Below the pieces are notes generated by a model. The model made no database searches and was not told the DNA's origin. It saw only the letters and a program-made list of their open reading frames with translations. This document shows positions 26,393 through 36,657 of a stretch of 64,000 bases of DNA, piece by piece (positions within the stretch are counted from its first letter, which is position 1; each line of letters opens with the position of its first letter). The DNA comes from CAVYTF01 sp963771435 (GTDB lineage: Bacteria; Bacteroidota; Bacteroidia; Chitinophagales; Chitinophagaceae). The stretch is taken from assembly GCA_963771435.1 (NCBI GenBank), contig CAVYTF010000022.1, positions 74,533 through 138,532 on the forward strand. The letters run 5' to 3'. The position numbers and the translations under genes were made by a program.

Positions 26393-26836
26393 CTATTTAT
26401 TCTGTTTCCATTGATAGGTTTCGTCCTCGAAAAGCTCCTTGCCCCAAATGGGCAGTTCGGTCTTTATTCTTTCCACCGTTTTTTCACATGCACTTATGGC
26501 GGCTTTGCGGTGTGCTGATGATGTGAATACAAAAAAACATATTTCGCCTGCGGCGACCCTGCCAAGGCTATGGAATACGTGCATGCAGGTGAGTGGGTAT
26601 TCGGCAAAGATGGCTTCGCGGAGCAGGTGCATTTTTTCCAAAGCCATTTGCTCGTAAGCGGTGTATTCTATGGCAGCTATTATTTTCCCGTCTATTTCAT
26701 CCGCTCTTATTTGGCCTAAAAAAATGCTGTGGCATCCAATTGCAGTTTGGGTGCTGTGTTTTTGGATGCTTTCTGCAATGAAGGAGGCTGGAATTGGCCC
26801 CTGGTAGAAGATATTTTTTATTTTGCGTTCCTCCAT
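26393..26836 (-). CDS. moaE: molybdopterin synthase catalytic subunit MoaE
   Basis: A 147-residue MoaE with the core GCHSIFLGQIRADEIDGK, AIEYTAYEQMALEKMHLL, HVFHSLGRVAAGEICFFVF and the active-site lysines in ERIKTELPIWGKELFED. It transfers sulfur from the MoaD thiocarboxylate to precursor Z. It is first in the minus-strand Moco operon and divergent from moaA across a 171 bp spacer in which I see no riboswitch. Confidence 0.96.
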   Translation of the reverse strand: MEERKIKNIFYQGPIPASFIAESIQKHSTQTAIGCHSIFLGQIRADEIDGKIIAAIEYTAYEQMALEKMHLLREAIFAEYPLTCMHVFHSLGRVAAGEICFFVFTSSAHRKAAISACEKTVERIKTELPIWGKELFEDETYQWKQNK

Positions 26837-27007
26837 GGCTAAAGAATCTGTTTAAGTGTTATTGCCTGCCAGCAATTTACTTTTGCGAAGCTATACAATA
26901 TACACGGGCAACGCAGTTTACAAATAGTTTAAATGTATGAGAATATAGTTTAACTTTATTTGTGTAGGGTTAGGAAATAAGCCGCGTTTATGTTTTAAAT
27001 TACCTGA

Positions 27008-27988
27008 ATGATCGTTGATAACTATAGCAGAGTGCATGATTACCTGCGCATTTCGCTGACGGATAATTGCAACCTGCGCTGTTTTTATTGCATGCCTGAA
27101 GAAGATTACGAGTTTACGCCGGCTGCCAAGCTAATGCAAGCCGATGAAATAGAAGCTATTGCAAAAATATTTGTAGAACAAGGTGTAAATAAAATAAGGC
27201 TTACCGGCGGAGAGCCTCTTGTGAGGAAAGACGCTGCAGACATTATACTTCGGTTGTCAAAATTGCCAGTCCATCTTACCCTCACTACTAACGCTACAAG
27301 GCTTCATGATTTTATAGATGTGCTGAAGGAAGCAAATGTGCAATCACTAAATATTAGTTTGGATACGTTGCAGCCGGAGAAGTTCCAACTTATAACAAGG
27401 CGCAATTTGTTTTACAGGGTTTTGGAAACCATTCAATTGTTGGTTGAAAAGGGCTTCCATGTGAAAGTGAATATGGTGGTGATGAAAGGGTTGAACGATA
27501 ATGAAATAATTGATTTTGTTGAATGGACAAAAAAGACCGCTGTGCATGTACGCTTTATAGAATTCATGCCATTTGAAAGCAACCGCTGGACGAGTAATAA
27601 AGTATTTACATGGAAAGAAATGCTGGACAGAATAGAAAAACAATATTCTGTTGCCCGTGTTGCCGGTGATATCCATGACACTTCAAAGAAATATCAAATA
27701 GAAGGGCATAAAGGTAGTTTTGCTGTTATCAGTACCATGAGTGCACCTTTTTGCAGCGGCTGCAATAGGATGCGCCTCACCGCGGACGGCAAAATGAAGA
27801 ACTGCCTCTTCTCTAAAAAAGAAACAGACCTGCTTGCCGCTTTTAGAAACGGGGAGAGCATAGTGCCGTTGATCGTTGAGAATGTTCAATCAAAAGCAAA
27901 AGAACTGGGCGGACAGTTTACAACGGACTTTGAAAAGATACATACAGAGGATATCCATAACCGGAGCATGATTGCAATAGGGGGTTGA
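27008..27988 (+). CDS. moaA: GTP 3',8-cyclase MoaA (radical SAM)
   Basis: A 326-residue radical SAM enzyme. The N-terminal cluster is CNLRCFYC in DNCNLRCFYCMPEED, with the SAM-binding IRLTGGEPLVRKD. The C-terminal second 4Fe-4S cluster is APFCSGCNRMRLTADGKMKNC. It ends IAIGG, the Gly-Gly tail needed for activity. It catalyses the first step of molybdenum cofactor synthesis and is divergently transcribed from the other moa/moe genes. Confidence 0.97.
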   Translation: MIVDNYSRVHDYLRISLTDNCNLRCFYCMPEEDYEFTPAAKLMQADEIEAIAKIFVEQGVNKIRLTGGEPLVRKDAADIILRLSKLPVHLTLTTNATRLHDFIDVLKEANVQSLNISLDTLQPEKFQLITRRNLFYRVLETIQLLVEKGFHVKVNMVVMKGLNDNEIIDFVEWTKKTAVHVRFIEFMPFESNRWTSNKVFTWKEMLDRIEKQYSVARVAGDIHDTSKKYQIEGHKGSFAVISTMSAPFCSGCNRMRLTADGKMKNCLFSKKETDLLAAFRNGESIVPLIVENVQSKAKELGGQFTTDFEKIHTEDIHNRSMIAIGG

Positions 27989-28153
27989 ACCAAATTATTG
28001 TATACATTTTCCGGTGTTAACAAATTCTACATTAGCTCCCTGCCGTATAATTCCTTATTTTCGCAACTTGCTTTTTTTTAAAGATGCTGATGTTTTTCTT
28101 TTAACATAGTAGCACATCTGCTGTCTAATCATACACAAAAGCATTAACTATTC

Positions 28154-31100
28154 ATGGCTTTACCATACCTAGTAAAATACATTTATAACAACGGAACCGA
28201 CGAAGTTATCCGCCGGGGAAAGAAAATTCATGCGCTTGGCAATGTAGAATTAGTTGACCATGATGACCTGATGGGCACGGTTACTTTTCGTGTAAAGGAT
28301 GATTCTTATTTTACTTTTTATAAAGTTTATATTTCAAAGTACAAAGACGCTCAGGGCCTTTCGCTTCGTTGTGGCTGCCCTTATAACCTTGGTGACATTT
28401 GCCGACACGAAGCTGCTTCGCTCTTTCAGTTGCAGGAAATGCTTGATAAAAATATGCTTGGTGAAAGAGACATGAACTATGACCAAAAGCATACGGTGAT
28501 AAAAATGAAGCAACTGGAGTTGAAGATGATAAAAATGCTTTCATCCCATGAAAGCTTTACCAAGGCAGAAGAATACCTACGCGCCAGCCACGCAAATATT
28601 ATTGAAGCAAAAGATGAAAGGGTGGTGGCTGAAATAAAGATCGACCACGACAATTTTAAAGTAGTTATCCAGAAGAATGAAGAACGTAATTTTGATACGA
28701 GCTGCACTTGTGATACAGAGAATAAACATCCGCTGTGCCTGCACAAAGCAATAGCGCTGCTGCAGTTACTGCATAATTACGGCCCTTCTTATTTTGACAG
28801 CATAAGGAACTGGGATAAAGAAAAAAATAAGTTGCTCTCGCTCTATGGCTATTCTATAAAAGACGACATAGAAGATAAGTTTGAGTTTACTTATAAAGAT
28901 GGGAAACCCTTTTTGCGGGTGCTTGACATATCCATCAAAAGAGTAGTGCCTTCTGCCATGCCTTTGCGCCCCAAACCTGTTCTCCAGGAGGAAGCAGTGG
29001 GAGTTGAAGAAGCAGAAATGAGCACTAAACCTGCTTTAACGCTTGGCATTGTTATCAGCAACAATGCGCATCAATACCCGTATGCGCAAATGGATGCTGT
29101 GCAGGGAGAAAGCAATATGGAGAACGATGCTTTTATTGGGCGTATAGAGCGCATTGACCTTGCAAAATTTATTAACACAGAGCTTTTTGGAGAAAATGAC
29201 AGGCAGCTTGTTCAGCAAATAAGGAAATTAATGCCAGGAGATGTGAGCCGGTATCTCAACCGCAATTCTCCTTTCAGCGGCATTTGGGAAAACATTGTGC
29301 AACAGCATGACGATGAGTTGCCTGAAGAGACCCGTCACCTCATTATTGAATATCTTCATCCGAAATTTAAAAAGCTATTTACTGATGTGGCGGAAAGCCA
29401 CTTTACTTTTTACCTGCCGCAGCACAAAAGCTTTCAAACAGCAAACTTGCGAAGCGCTAACTACTCAATTAATTTCATTACCCCAGAGTTTACTGTAAAC
29501 TTTGTTGATGGGAAATATGAAATTTCTGCCATAGTGAAAACACTTATGGGTGAAAAGAATGTGTCAGACAACGCGCTTGCTTCCTCATTGCTTTTCCAGG
29601 TTGATGACCAGTTTTATTTGTGGCAAAAGCCGGAAGATGTTATCCTTATTGAAAAATTCCTGCCATCGGGCAAAATAATTTTTAATGCAGAAGAATGGAA
29701 TAAGCAGTTGCAGGATTTTGTTTTGCCTTTGTCTAAAAATTATAATCTCCGCTTCAGCAACGTTGAGAAAGAAGAACTGATAAACGTGAAGCCCGGGATA
29801 AAAATACTGCTGCGAGAGCGGGGTGATTATTTATTATTTCAGCCGGTATTTACTTATCATGGTTATGATATAAAGCAAAACGACAAAGAAAAAATTATTC
29901 TTCCGTCTGCGAATAAGCTACTTGTAATAAAGCGTGACTTAGAGATAGAAGAATCATACATAAAAAAAATAGAAAACCTCCACTCCGGTTTTGTTCGTCC
30001 GGAAGGCACGGACAGCCTTGCCCTGAAAGGAACGGATGTTTTAAAAAACAACTGGTTCTTTCTTTTTATTGATGCAGCGAAGGAAATGAATGTGCCTGTA
30101 TATGGTTTCGATGCGCTGAAAAACTTTCGCTTTAATACCTCTAAGCCTGCCACTAAAATCCATATCAGCAGCCACACAGATTGGTTTGATGCAAAAGTGG
30201 ATATCCAGTTTGGTGAGCAAAAAGTGACTGTAGATGATGTAAAAAAAGCACTTGCGAATAAACAGCAGTATGTGCATTTAAATGACGGCACACTTGGTAT
30301 TTTGCCTGAAGAATGGGTAAAGAAATATTCGTTGCTTTTTCGCGTGGGGGATGGCAAAGCGAATAACATGAAGCTGAGCAAATATCATTTCAGCATCATT
30401 GAGGACTTGTATGAACAGCGTGATGAAGAGGAACTTGTTTTTAAGCTGGAAGAAAAGTATGAACGGTTAAAAGATAACCACGCTATTTCCAAAATCGATG
30501 CTCCTGCTCACTTGCAGAGCGTGCTTCGCCCATACCAAACTTCAGGTTTTCAATGGCTCAACTATCTGAGCGGAGTACAATGGGGAGGCATTCTGGCTGA
30601 TGATATGGGTTTGGGGAAAACAATACAGGCCTTGTCTTTCTTGCACCACCTGAGAGAAAAAAACGGCAAATTAACTTCCCTGGTTGTTTGCCCCACAACA
30701 CTTATGTATAACTGGGAAAATGAAATAAAAAAATTCACTCCATCGCTTACTTATTATATACATCATGGCGGCGCAAGAACGAAAACTACTTTGGCAACCC
30801 ATGAAACAGACATTATTATTACCACTTACGGCACTTTGCGCAGCGATATAAAACAATTTGTAGAAGTGCCTTTTGATTATGTGATACTGGATGAAAGCCA
30901 GGCAATAAAAAACCCCGCAAGTAAAGTTGCAAAAGCATCATCCTTGCTGAAAGCCGCTAACCGTCTTTGTTTGAGCGGCACACCCCTGCAGAATAATACT
31001 TTTGATATTTATGCTCAAATGAATTTTTTAAACCCAGGTATGTTGGGTACGATCGATTTTTTTAAACAGGAATTTTCTATCCCTATTGATAAGTTTGGTG

Positions 31101-31912
31101 AAAAAGAACAAAAAGAACATTTGCGCAGGCTATTATACCCCTTCATCCTGCGGAGAACAAAAGAGCAGGTAGCGCGCGATCTGCCCGAAAAATCTGAAAT
31201 GATCCTGTTCTGCGAAATGGGCGATGAGCAAAGAAAAATTTATGATGCATACCGTAATGATTACCGCGATAAGATCTTAGGCGTTGTTGAAGAGCAGGGA
31301 GTGAATAAATCTCAACTAACCATTTTGCAGGGATTAATGAAGTTGCGCCAGATATGCGACAGCCCGGCAATCATGAAAGATGAAGAAAAATTACCAAACG
31401 TATCTGTTAAGCTGGAAGAAATAGGAAGAGAGATAACGGAAAATATCAGCAACCACAAAGCGCTTGTGTTCTCGCAATTTTTGGGCATGCTGGCGCTGAT
31501 AAGGGCAAAGTTGAACGAACTTGGGGTGGATCATGAATATTTTGACGGCAGCACTTCCGCGCCCGACAGGCAAAAAGCAATTGACCGTTTTCAAAGTGAA
31601 GAGAATTGCCGCGTGTTTTTAATTTCGCTGAAAGCGGGTGGCGTTGGCATAAATTTAACCGCTGCAGACTATGTATATATCGTTGACCCGTGGTGGAACC
31701 CTGCGGTGGAGCAACAGGCCATTGACCGCACTCACCGTATCGGTCAAACTAAAAATATTTTTGCTTACAGAATGATCTGCAAAGACACGGTAGAAGATAA
31801 AATTCTCCAATTGCAGCAAAAGAAAAAAGCGCTCGCCGCCGACCTGATCACCGACGACAGCGGTTTCGTAAAATCCCTCACCAAAGAAGATATTGAGTAT
31901 TTGTTCAGTTAG
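28154..31912 (+). CDS. SNF2-family helicase with two N-terminal SWIM-type zinc motifs
   Basis: A 1252-residue protein. Residues about 72-90 form a SWIM motif (CGCPYNLGDICRHEAA) and about 180-195 a second one (CTCDTENKHPLCLHKA). A long middle region resembles the bacterial SNF2-associated domain. The helicase core starts near residue 795: Q-motif region YQTSGFQWLNYLS, Walker A DDMGLGKTIQAL, DESQ box (VILDESQAIKNP), LCLSGTPLQNN, and motifs V-VI (SLKAGGVGINLTAADYV, IDRTHRIGQ). It probably remodels DNA-protein complexes or aids transcription recycling as RapA-like proteins do. The double SWIM arrangement is notable. Confidence 0.92.
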   Translation: MALPYLVKYIYNNGTDEVIRRGKKIHALGNVELVDHDDLMGTVTFRVKDDSYFTFYKVYISKYKDAQGLSLRCGCPYNLGDICRHEAASLFQLQEMLDKNMLGERDMNYDQKHTVIKMKQLELKMIKMLSSHESFTKAEEYLRASHANIIEAKDERVVAEIKIDHDNFKVVIQKNEERNFDTSCTCDTENKHPLCLHKAIALLQLLHNYGPSYFDSIRNWDKEKNKLLSLYGYSIKDDIEDKFEFTYKDGKPFLRVLDISIKRVVPSAMPLRPKPVLQEEAVGVEEAEMSTKPALTLGIVISNNAHQYPYAQMDAVQGESNMENDAFIGRIERIDLAKFINTELFGENDRQLVQQIRKLMPGDVSRYLNRNSPFSGIWENIVQQHDDELPEETRHLIIEYLHPKFKKLFTDVAESHFTFYLPQHKSFQTANLRSANYSINFITPEFTVNFVDGKYEISAIVKTLMGEKNVSDNALASSLLFQVDDQFYLWQKPEDVILIEKFLPSGKIIFNAEEWNKQLQDFVLPLSKNYNLRFSNVEKEELINVKPGIKILLRERGDYLLFQPVFTYHGYDIKQNDKEKIILPSANKLLVIKRDLEIEESYIKKIENLHSGFVRPEGTDSLALKGTDVLKNNWFFLFIDAAKEMNVPVYGFDALKNFRFNTSKPATKIHISSHTDWFDAKVDIQFGEQKVTVDDVKKALANKQQYVHLNDGTLGILPEEWVKKYSLLFRVGDGKANNMKLSKYHFSIIEDLYEQRDEEELVFKLEEKYERLKDNHAISKIDAPAHLQSVLRPYQTSGFQWLNYLSGVQWGGILADDMGLGKTIQALSFLHHLREKNGKLTSLVVCPTTLMYNWENEIKKFTPSLTYYIHHGGARTKTTLATHETDIIITTYGTLRSDIKQFVEVPFDYVILDESQAIKNPASKVAKASSLLKAANRLCLSGTPLQNNTFDIYAQMNFLNPGMLGTIDFFKQEFSIPIDKFGEKEQKEHLRRLLYPFILRRTKEQVARDLPEKSEMILFCEMGDEQRKIYDAYRNDYRDKILGVVEEQGVNKSQLTILQGLMKLRQICDSPAIMKDEEKLPNVSVKLEEIGREITENISNHKALVFSQFLGMLALIRAKLNELGVDHEYFDGSTSAPDRQKAIDRFQSEENCRVFLISLKAGGVGINLTAADYVYIVDPWWNPAVEQQAIDRTHRIGQTKNIFAYRMICKDTVEDKILQLQQKKKALAADLITDDSGFVKSLTKEDIEYLFS

Positions 31913-32040
31913 CAGCTTAGGAACAGGCTGATCGCTCTTTGCTTTTTTATTAAATATCGCGGCTCCGGCTTTCCTTTTAGCTGCCTGAACAGGGTTGTCT
32001 TACCTTTTTTTAGGTATAATTCTTCACTTTTTACACTTAT

Positions 32041-32157
32041 TGAGCCGCTCAACAACATTGTTGGATCACTCAACAACATTATTGGATCACTCAACAACAT
32101 TATTGGATCGCTCAACAATGTTATTGGATCGCTCAACAACATTATTGGATCGCTCAA
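32041..32157. repeat. 21-bp tandem repeat array C (5.5 units)
   Basis: Units start at 32041, 32062, 32083, 32104, 32125 and partly 32146, each 21 bp, reading (t)ggatc-r-ctcaacaacat-tat. Frames on both strands lack stops and would encode heptads (STTLLDR on plus, SDPIMLL on minus), but neither has a convincing start. The array occupies the spacer between the SNF2 gene and the frameshifted protease, beginning about 130 bp after the helicase stop. Confidence 0.92.
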
Positions 32158-32212
32158 TAAACTCCTTTTTCATTGTAAAAAGCTGTAATTTCAACGTAAT
32201 AATTAAAACCCA

Positions 32213-33432
32213 ATGGCTACACGATGGAAAAAAGCAATGCTCTTGAGCAGCGTTCTTTGTTACACGGCTTTTGTTTGCCCGCTTTGCCAGGCACAGGAAG
32301 TATTTGTGCCGCCTGTGGCAAAAAAAATCACCTCATTTTCTTTTGAACTGCTTACGGGTGGCATAATGATAGTAAAGGCGCAACTGGACAATTTTCCTGA
32401 CACGCTCAACTTTATAATGGATACAGGCAGCGGAGGCATCTCACTCGATTCAGCTACTTGTGCTGATCTGAAATTAAAAACTGAGATGAGCGACCGTACT
32501 ATACGCGGCATTGCCGGCATAAAAACGGTGGCCTTCACTTATAACCACAGTTTACATTTCCCGGGACTTTCAGTTGACAGCCTTGATTTCTATATTAATG
32601 ATTATGTCATCTAACAAGTGTTTATGGGAGAAAATCGATGGCATTATTGGTTATAGTTTCCTACGCCGCTACATTGTAAAAATTAATTATAATAGATCTT
32701 ATAGTGGAGGTTTTTACACAAGGTACGATTTAAATATCCACAAATGGTTATATGTTGCATCCTCTTTTTACTACATTGCCTATTCAATCTGTTAACTATA
32801 AAAGATACCAGAACCGTAACGAGCAAATTTTTACATTGACACTGGCGCGGGATTGTGCTTTTTGATAAGCAAGGCATTTGAAAAGACAGTGCCGTCTATT
32901 AAAAAGGCGTAGAAAACACGTGGAAATTCAGGCGCAAGGCTTAGGGGGTAAAAAAGAGATGATGCTCCTGTAATTAAAGAAGTTGAAAATAGGTCCTTAT
33001 GATTTCAGACAAGTGCCCGTTAATATTTTTGATGATGAATATCAACGTAACGGCTTATCCTTTTTTAGGAGGCCTGATGGGAAATGATATGATGCGCAGG
33101 TTTAATATAGTATTCAATTATCCCGAAAAAAGAAATTTATATTAAGCCAAACTATCATTATGCAGATTCATTTCGATTATTCCTACAGCGGGCTTGGCAT
33201 GTATTATCATTAATGGAAATATAGAAGTGAGGGGAATGATGAAAAATTTCCTGCAGTAAAAAGCCGGTTTCCTGGTGGGGGATATAATACTTGCCGTAAA
33301 TAATGATGTATCAGGTAATACATTGCAGGATTTATAAACTTGCATTCAAAACACAAGGACAAAGGTGAAGGTAGTTGTATAAGCGAACATAAACTGTTGA
33401 ATATAACCATTGATGTTGGAAGCATTTTATAG
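32213..33432 (+). pseudogene. secreted aspartyl protease-PDZ protein, multiply frameshifted
   Basis: Starts MATRWKKAMLLSSVLCYTAF with a signal peptide ending near QAQ. The aspartyl protease-like motif FIMDTGSGG is intact in the first 134-codon segment. Afterwards the protein continues only by hopping frames: EKIDGIIGYSFLRRYIVKIN, a second active site region (FYIDTGAGLCFL reconstructed), GGLMGNDMMRRFNIVFNYPEK, and a PDZ-like end (AGFLVGDIILAVNNDV). I count about ten single-base shifts in 1.2 kb, yet the residues stay family-like, which favours sequence error; true decay is the alternative. The family is common in Bacteroidota. Confidence 0.75.
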
Positions 33433-33494
33433 ACGTTTTTTAAGATCATTTTTTTCGCTTGGAGTTTTGTAAATACTTTAATCCTGAATAAGTC

Positions 33495-34733
33495 ATGATC
33501 GAGTATAAAGATTTGTTTTAAACAATGGTTTGCGGGTACTGGTTCATGAAGATAAATCTACGCCTATGGCCGTGTTTGAATATGATGTATGATGTGGGCG
33601 CACGCGATGAAGACCCACAGCAGACAGGTTTTGCGCATTTGTTTGAACATCTGATGTTTGGCGGCAGCGTCAATATTCCTGATATGATGCACCTTTGCAA
33701 ATGGCGGGCGGCGAAAATAATGCCTTTACCACAAAAGATCTTACGAATTATTATTGCCAGCTTCCTGCGGAAAATATAGAAACTGCTTTTTGGCTGGAAA
33801 GCGATCGGATGTTGAGCCTTGCTTTTAGCAAAAAAAGTTTGGAAGTGCAACGAAAAGTGGTGTGCGAAGAATTTAAAGAACATTACATCAATAAGCCTTA
33901 TGGCGATGCATGGCACAAGATGCGGGAGCTGGCTTATAAGGTACATCCTTATCAATGGATGACGATCGGCAAAGAATTAAGCCATGTTGAAAATGCAAAA
34001 TTGGAAGATGTAAAAAAATTTTTTTTCAAACATTATACGCCTGCAAATGCCATTCTTGGTGTCGCGGGAAATGTGAAAACAGATGAAATAAAAAAGCTTG
34101 GTGGAAAAATGGTTTGGCGATATTCCTGCCGGAGAAAAATATAACCGCAACCTGCCACAGGAACCTGTGCAAACAGAGCCACGCACACAAGAAGTATATG
34201 CAGATGTGCCGCTTGATGCTTTGTACAAAGCCTGGCATATGGATGCACGGCTTGATAAAGGATATTATGCAGCGGAACTGATTACAGAAATACTTGGCGG
34301 CGGCGGTTCTTCACGTTTATACCAGGCACTTGTAAAAGAAAAACAATTGTTCAGCAATATTGAATGCCACCATTCCGGCAGCATCGATAAAGGGCTGCTT
34401 GCTATTGAAGGAAAATTGGTGAAAGGAGTGAAAATGGAGGATGCAGAAAATGCAGTAAATGAAGAATTAGAGAAAATCAAGAATGAATTGGTACAGGAAA
34501 ATGAACTGCAAAAGGTAAAAAACAAAACGGAAAGCATGATCGCTTTTGAAGACATGAGTGTAATGAACCGTGCCATGAGCCTGGCGAATTATGAATTGCT
34601 TGGCGATGCAGACTTAATGAACAAAGAGCTTGATAATTATTATGCCATCACGGTGAGTGATATCCAGGATCATTCAAAAAAAATATTCGCAGAAAAAAAT
34701 TGCAGCACGCTAAAATATTACAGCAGGAATTAG
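33495..34733 (+). pseudogene. M16 metallopeptidase, catalytic type, with single-base frameshifts
   Basis: The frame starts MIEYKD at 33495 and can be followed through shifts near 33520, 33578, 33683 and 34101, each one base. Reassembled, it is an M16 zinc peptidase of about 410 residues: NNGLRVLVHEDKSTPMAVF, then FAHLFEHLMFGGS with the inverted zinc motif HxxEH, and ESDRMLSLAFSKKSLEVQRK. The rest from 34098 is open and normal (WFGDIPAGEKYNRNLP...). It is paired with a non-catalytic M16 gene 19 bp downstream. The indels lie in short homopolymers, so a functional gene with sequencing errors is likely. Confidence 0.8.
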
Positions 34734-34752
34734 GAAAATATTATTTTGACAC

Positions 34753-36033
34753 ATGCCCAACAGAACTATAGCTCCACAGATACTCGATGCCGTTGAATTT
34801 GATTTGAAGTTGAGACCCTGCACACAGTTTAATTTAGATAATAATGTTCCTGTATATACCATTGATGCAGGTGCAGAAGAAGTGCTACAAATTGAATGGG
34901 TGTTTTATGCAGGCAACTGGTATGAAGAAAAAAATATTGTTGCTGCTACTACAAATTTTATGTTGAAGAATGGCACCAAATTCAAAACTGCTTTTGAAAT
35001 AAATGAGCACTTTGAATTTTATGGCGCTTATTTAAACAGGCACTGTTATAATGAAACTGCAACCGTTACCCTGCATTGCCTTAGCAAACATTTGTCTCAT
35101 TTACTTCCTGTGGTTGCAGAAATATTAACTGAATCTGTTTTCCCGGAAAAGGAATTGGATATCTATAAACAAAACCAGAAACAAAAGCTGCAGGTAAATT
35201 TGAAGAAATGCGACTTTGTCGCAGGACGCCTGATTGACGAATATATTTTTGGAATCGATCATCCTTATGGAAAATATACTTCGACTGCTGATTATAATAA
35301 CTTACAAAAAGAGGAACTTAAAAAATTTTACAATCAATTTTATACTAAAGGTAAATGCCTGATGTTTGTTGCAGGCAAGACCCCTCTTGATATTGAAAAG
35401 CAATTGAATAATGTATATGGACAATTGCCTTTTAACCAAAATGTATTGCCTGATATCATTCATCAAATTCATCCTTCAACTGGAAAGAAATACAATATCA
35501 TAAATGATGCAACCGGTGTGCAGGGAGCTATAAGAATGGCGATACCTTTTGGTAACAGGCATCATCCTGACTTTATGAAAGTGCAGGTATTGAACAATAT
35601 TTTCGGTGGTTATTTTGGTTCAAGGCTGATGAGTAATATTCGCGAAGAGAAAGGTTATACTTATGGTATACATAGTTATTTTCAAAATCATATACATAAT
35701 AGTGCATGGATGATCAGTACTGAAGCAGGCAGAGATGTATGCGAAGCAACCGTGAAGGAAGTATATAAGGAGATGAAATTGTTGCGCGAAGAAAAAATCG
35801 ACGACCAAGAATTATCATTGGTGCGGAATTATATGATAGGAAGTATACTTGGCGACCTTGACGGCCCGTTTCAAATTATTGGAAGATGGAAGAATTATGT
35901 GATAAATAACCTGACAGATTCTTTTTTCTACGACAGCATTAAAACCATCAAAACCATTGGCGCGGAAGAGTTGCAAGCTCTGGCGAACAAATATTTTATT
36001 GAAGAAAGCTTCTATGAACTAACGGTGATATAA
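34753..36033 (+). CDS. M16-family peptidase partner lacking the zinc motif
   Basis: A 426-residue M16-fold protein. Where catalytic members have HxxEH, this one reads FEINEHFEFYGAYLNRHCY without the motif, while the rest of the fold (FGGYFGSRLMSNIREEKGYTYG) is well conserved. Such inactive subunits pair with a catalytic M16 protein, as in two-subunit bacterial and mitochondrial processing peptidases. The catalytic partner is the gene just upstream. Frame intact. Confidence 0.9.
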   Translation: MPNRTIAPQILDAVEFDLKLRPCTQFNLDNNVPVYTIDAGAEEVLQIEWVFYAGNWYEEKNIVAATTNFMLKNGTKFKTAFEINEHFEFYGAYLNRHCYNETATVTLHCLSKHLSHLLPVVAEILTESVFPEKELDIYKQNQKQKLQVNLKKCDFVAGRLIDEYIFGIDHPYGKYTSTADYNNLQKEELKKFYNQFYTKGKCLMFVAGKTPLDIEKQLNNVYGQLPFNQNVLPDIIHQIHPSTGKKYNIINDATGVQGAIRMAIPFGNRHHPDFMKVQVLNNIFGGYFGSRLMSNIREEKGYTYGIHSYFQNHIHNSAWMISTEAGRDVCEATVKEVYKEMKLLREEKIDDQELSLVRNYMIGSILGDLDGPFQIIGRWKNYVINNLTDSFFYDSIKTIKTIGAEELQALANKYFIEESFYELTVI

Positions 36034-36045
36034 GATTTTCAAAAT

Positions 36046-36636
36046 ATGGCAAGAATAAAAACACAAAAAGATGTCTCGCGAAAAGAAGTGATCTTAAGAG
36101 CGGCGGCAACGCTTTTTCGTGAGAAAGGTTACAAGGCTGCAAGCATGAGAGACCTGGCTGAAAAAGTGGGGGTGGAAGCTGCAAGCCTTTATAACCACAT
36201 CAGTTCAAAAACAGAACTGTTGCATGACATTTGTTTTAATACTGCCAATCTTTACCTGCAACATATTAATGACGCGGAGAAGTCAAAAGGGAATGCTATT
36301 GGGAAAATAGAAACGCTTTTACGTTTTCATATTAAGCAGATGATCGAGAATTATGAGGAAGTTTATGTAAGTGACAGAGAATGGCGTTACCTCTTAGAAC
36401 CTTATTTATCCAATTATAAAAACCAACGTCGGGGTTACCGCAAGCGTTTTGCTGCGATCATTGAACAGGGTATTCAGAAGAAGGAAATAAAAGAAATTGA
36501 TGCATCAACTGCGGTGCTTATCATGCTTCATGCGGTGAGTGGGATAGAGAGCTGGCATAGGGCTACGGAAAAAATAAGCGGGGAAGAACTGGAGCAAAAC
36601 ATGATCACGATCATGATCGATGGGTTGAGGAATTAA
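36046..36636 (+). CDS. TetR/AcrR family transcriptional regulator
   Basis: A 196-residue regulator. The N-terminal helix-turn-helix is VILRAAATLFREKGYKAASM followed by RDLAEKVGVEAASLYNHISS. The C-terminal ligand domain is helical and unassigned. It lies 12 bp after the M16 pair and 12 bp before the paaE-like gene, which it plausibly regulates; TetR regulators of phenylacetate genes are common in Bacteroidota. The ligand is inferred. Confidence 0.9.
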   Translation: MARIKTQKDVSRKEVILRAAATLFREKGYKAASMRDLAEKVGVEAASLYNHISSKTELLHDICFNTANLYLQHINDAEKSKGNAIGKIETLLRFHIKQMIENYEEVYVSDREWRYLLEPYLSNYKNQRRGYRKRFAAIIEQGIQKKEIKEIDASTAVLIMLHAVSGIESWHRATEKISGEELEQNMITIMIDGLRN

Positions 36637-36657
36637 TACAAAAATTACTTGCATTGC

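Noticed and set aside
26837..27007. Molybdenum-cofactor riboswitch in the moaE-moaA spacer
   Set aside because: I see no stem-rich conserved core, and the spacer is short and AT-rich.
31909..32246. Open frames on both strands of array C encoding SDPIMLL or STTLLDR heptads
   Set aside because: Both strands are open at once, as expected for a repeat without stops; no promoter or start supports translation.
33142..33449. Minus-strand frames within the broken protease region
   Set aside because: They are antisense to the PDZ part of the frameshifted gene and have no recognisable protein features.
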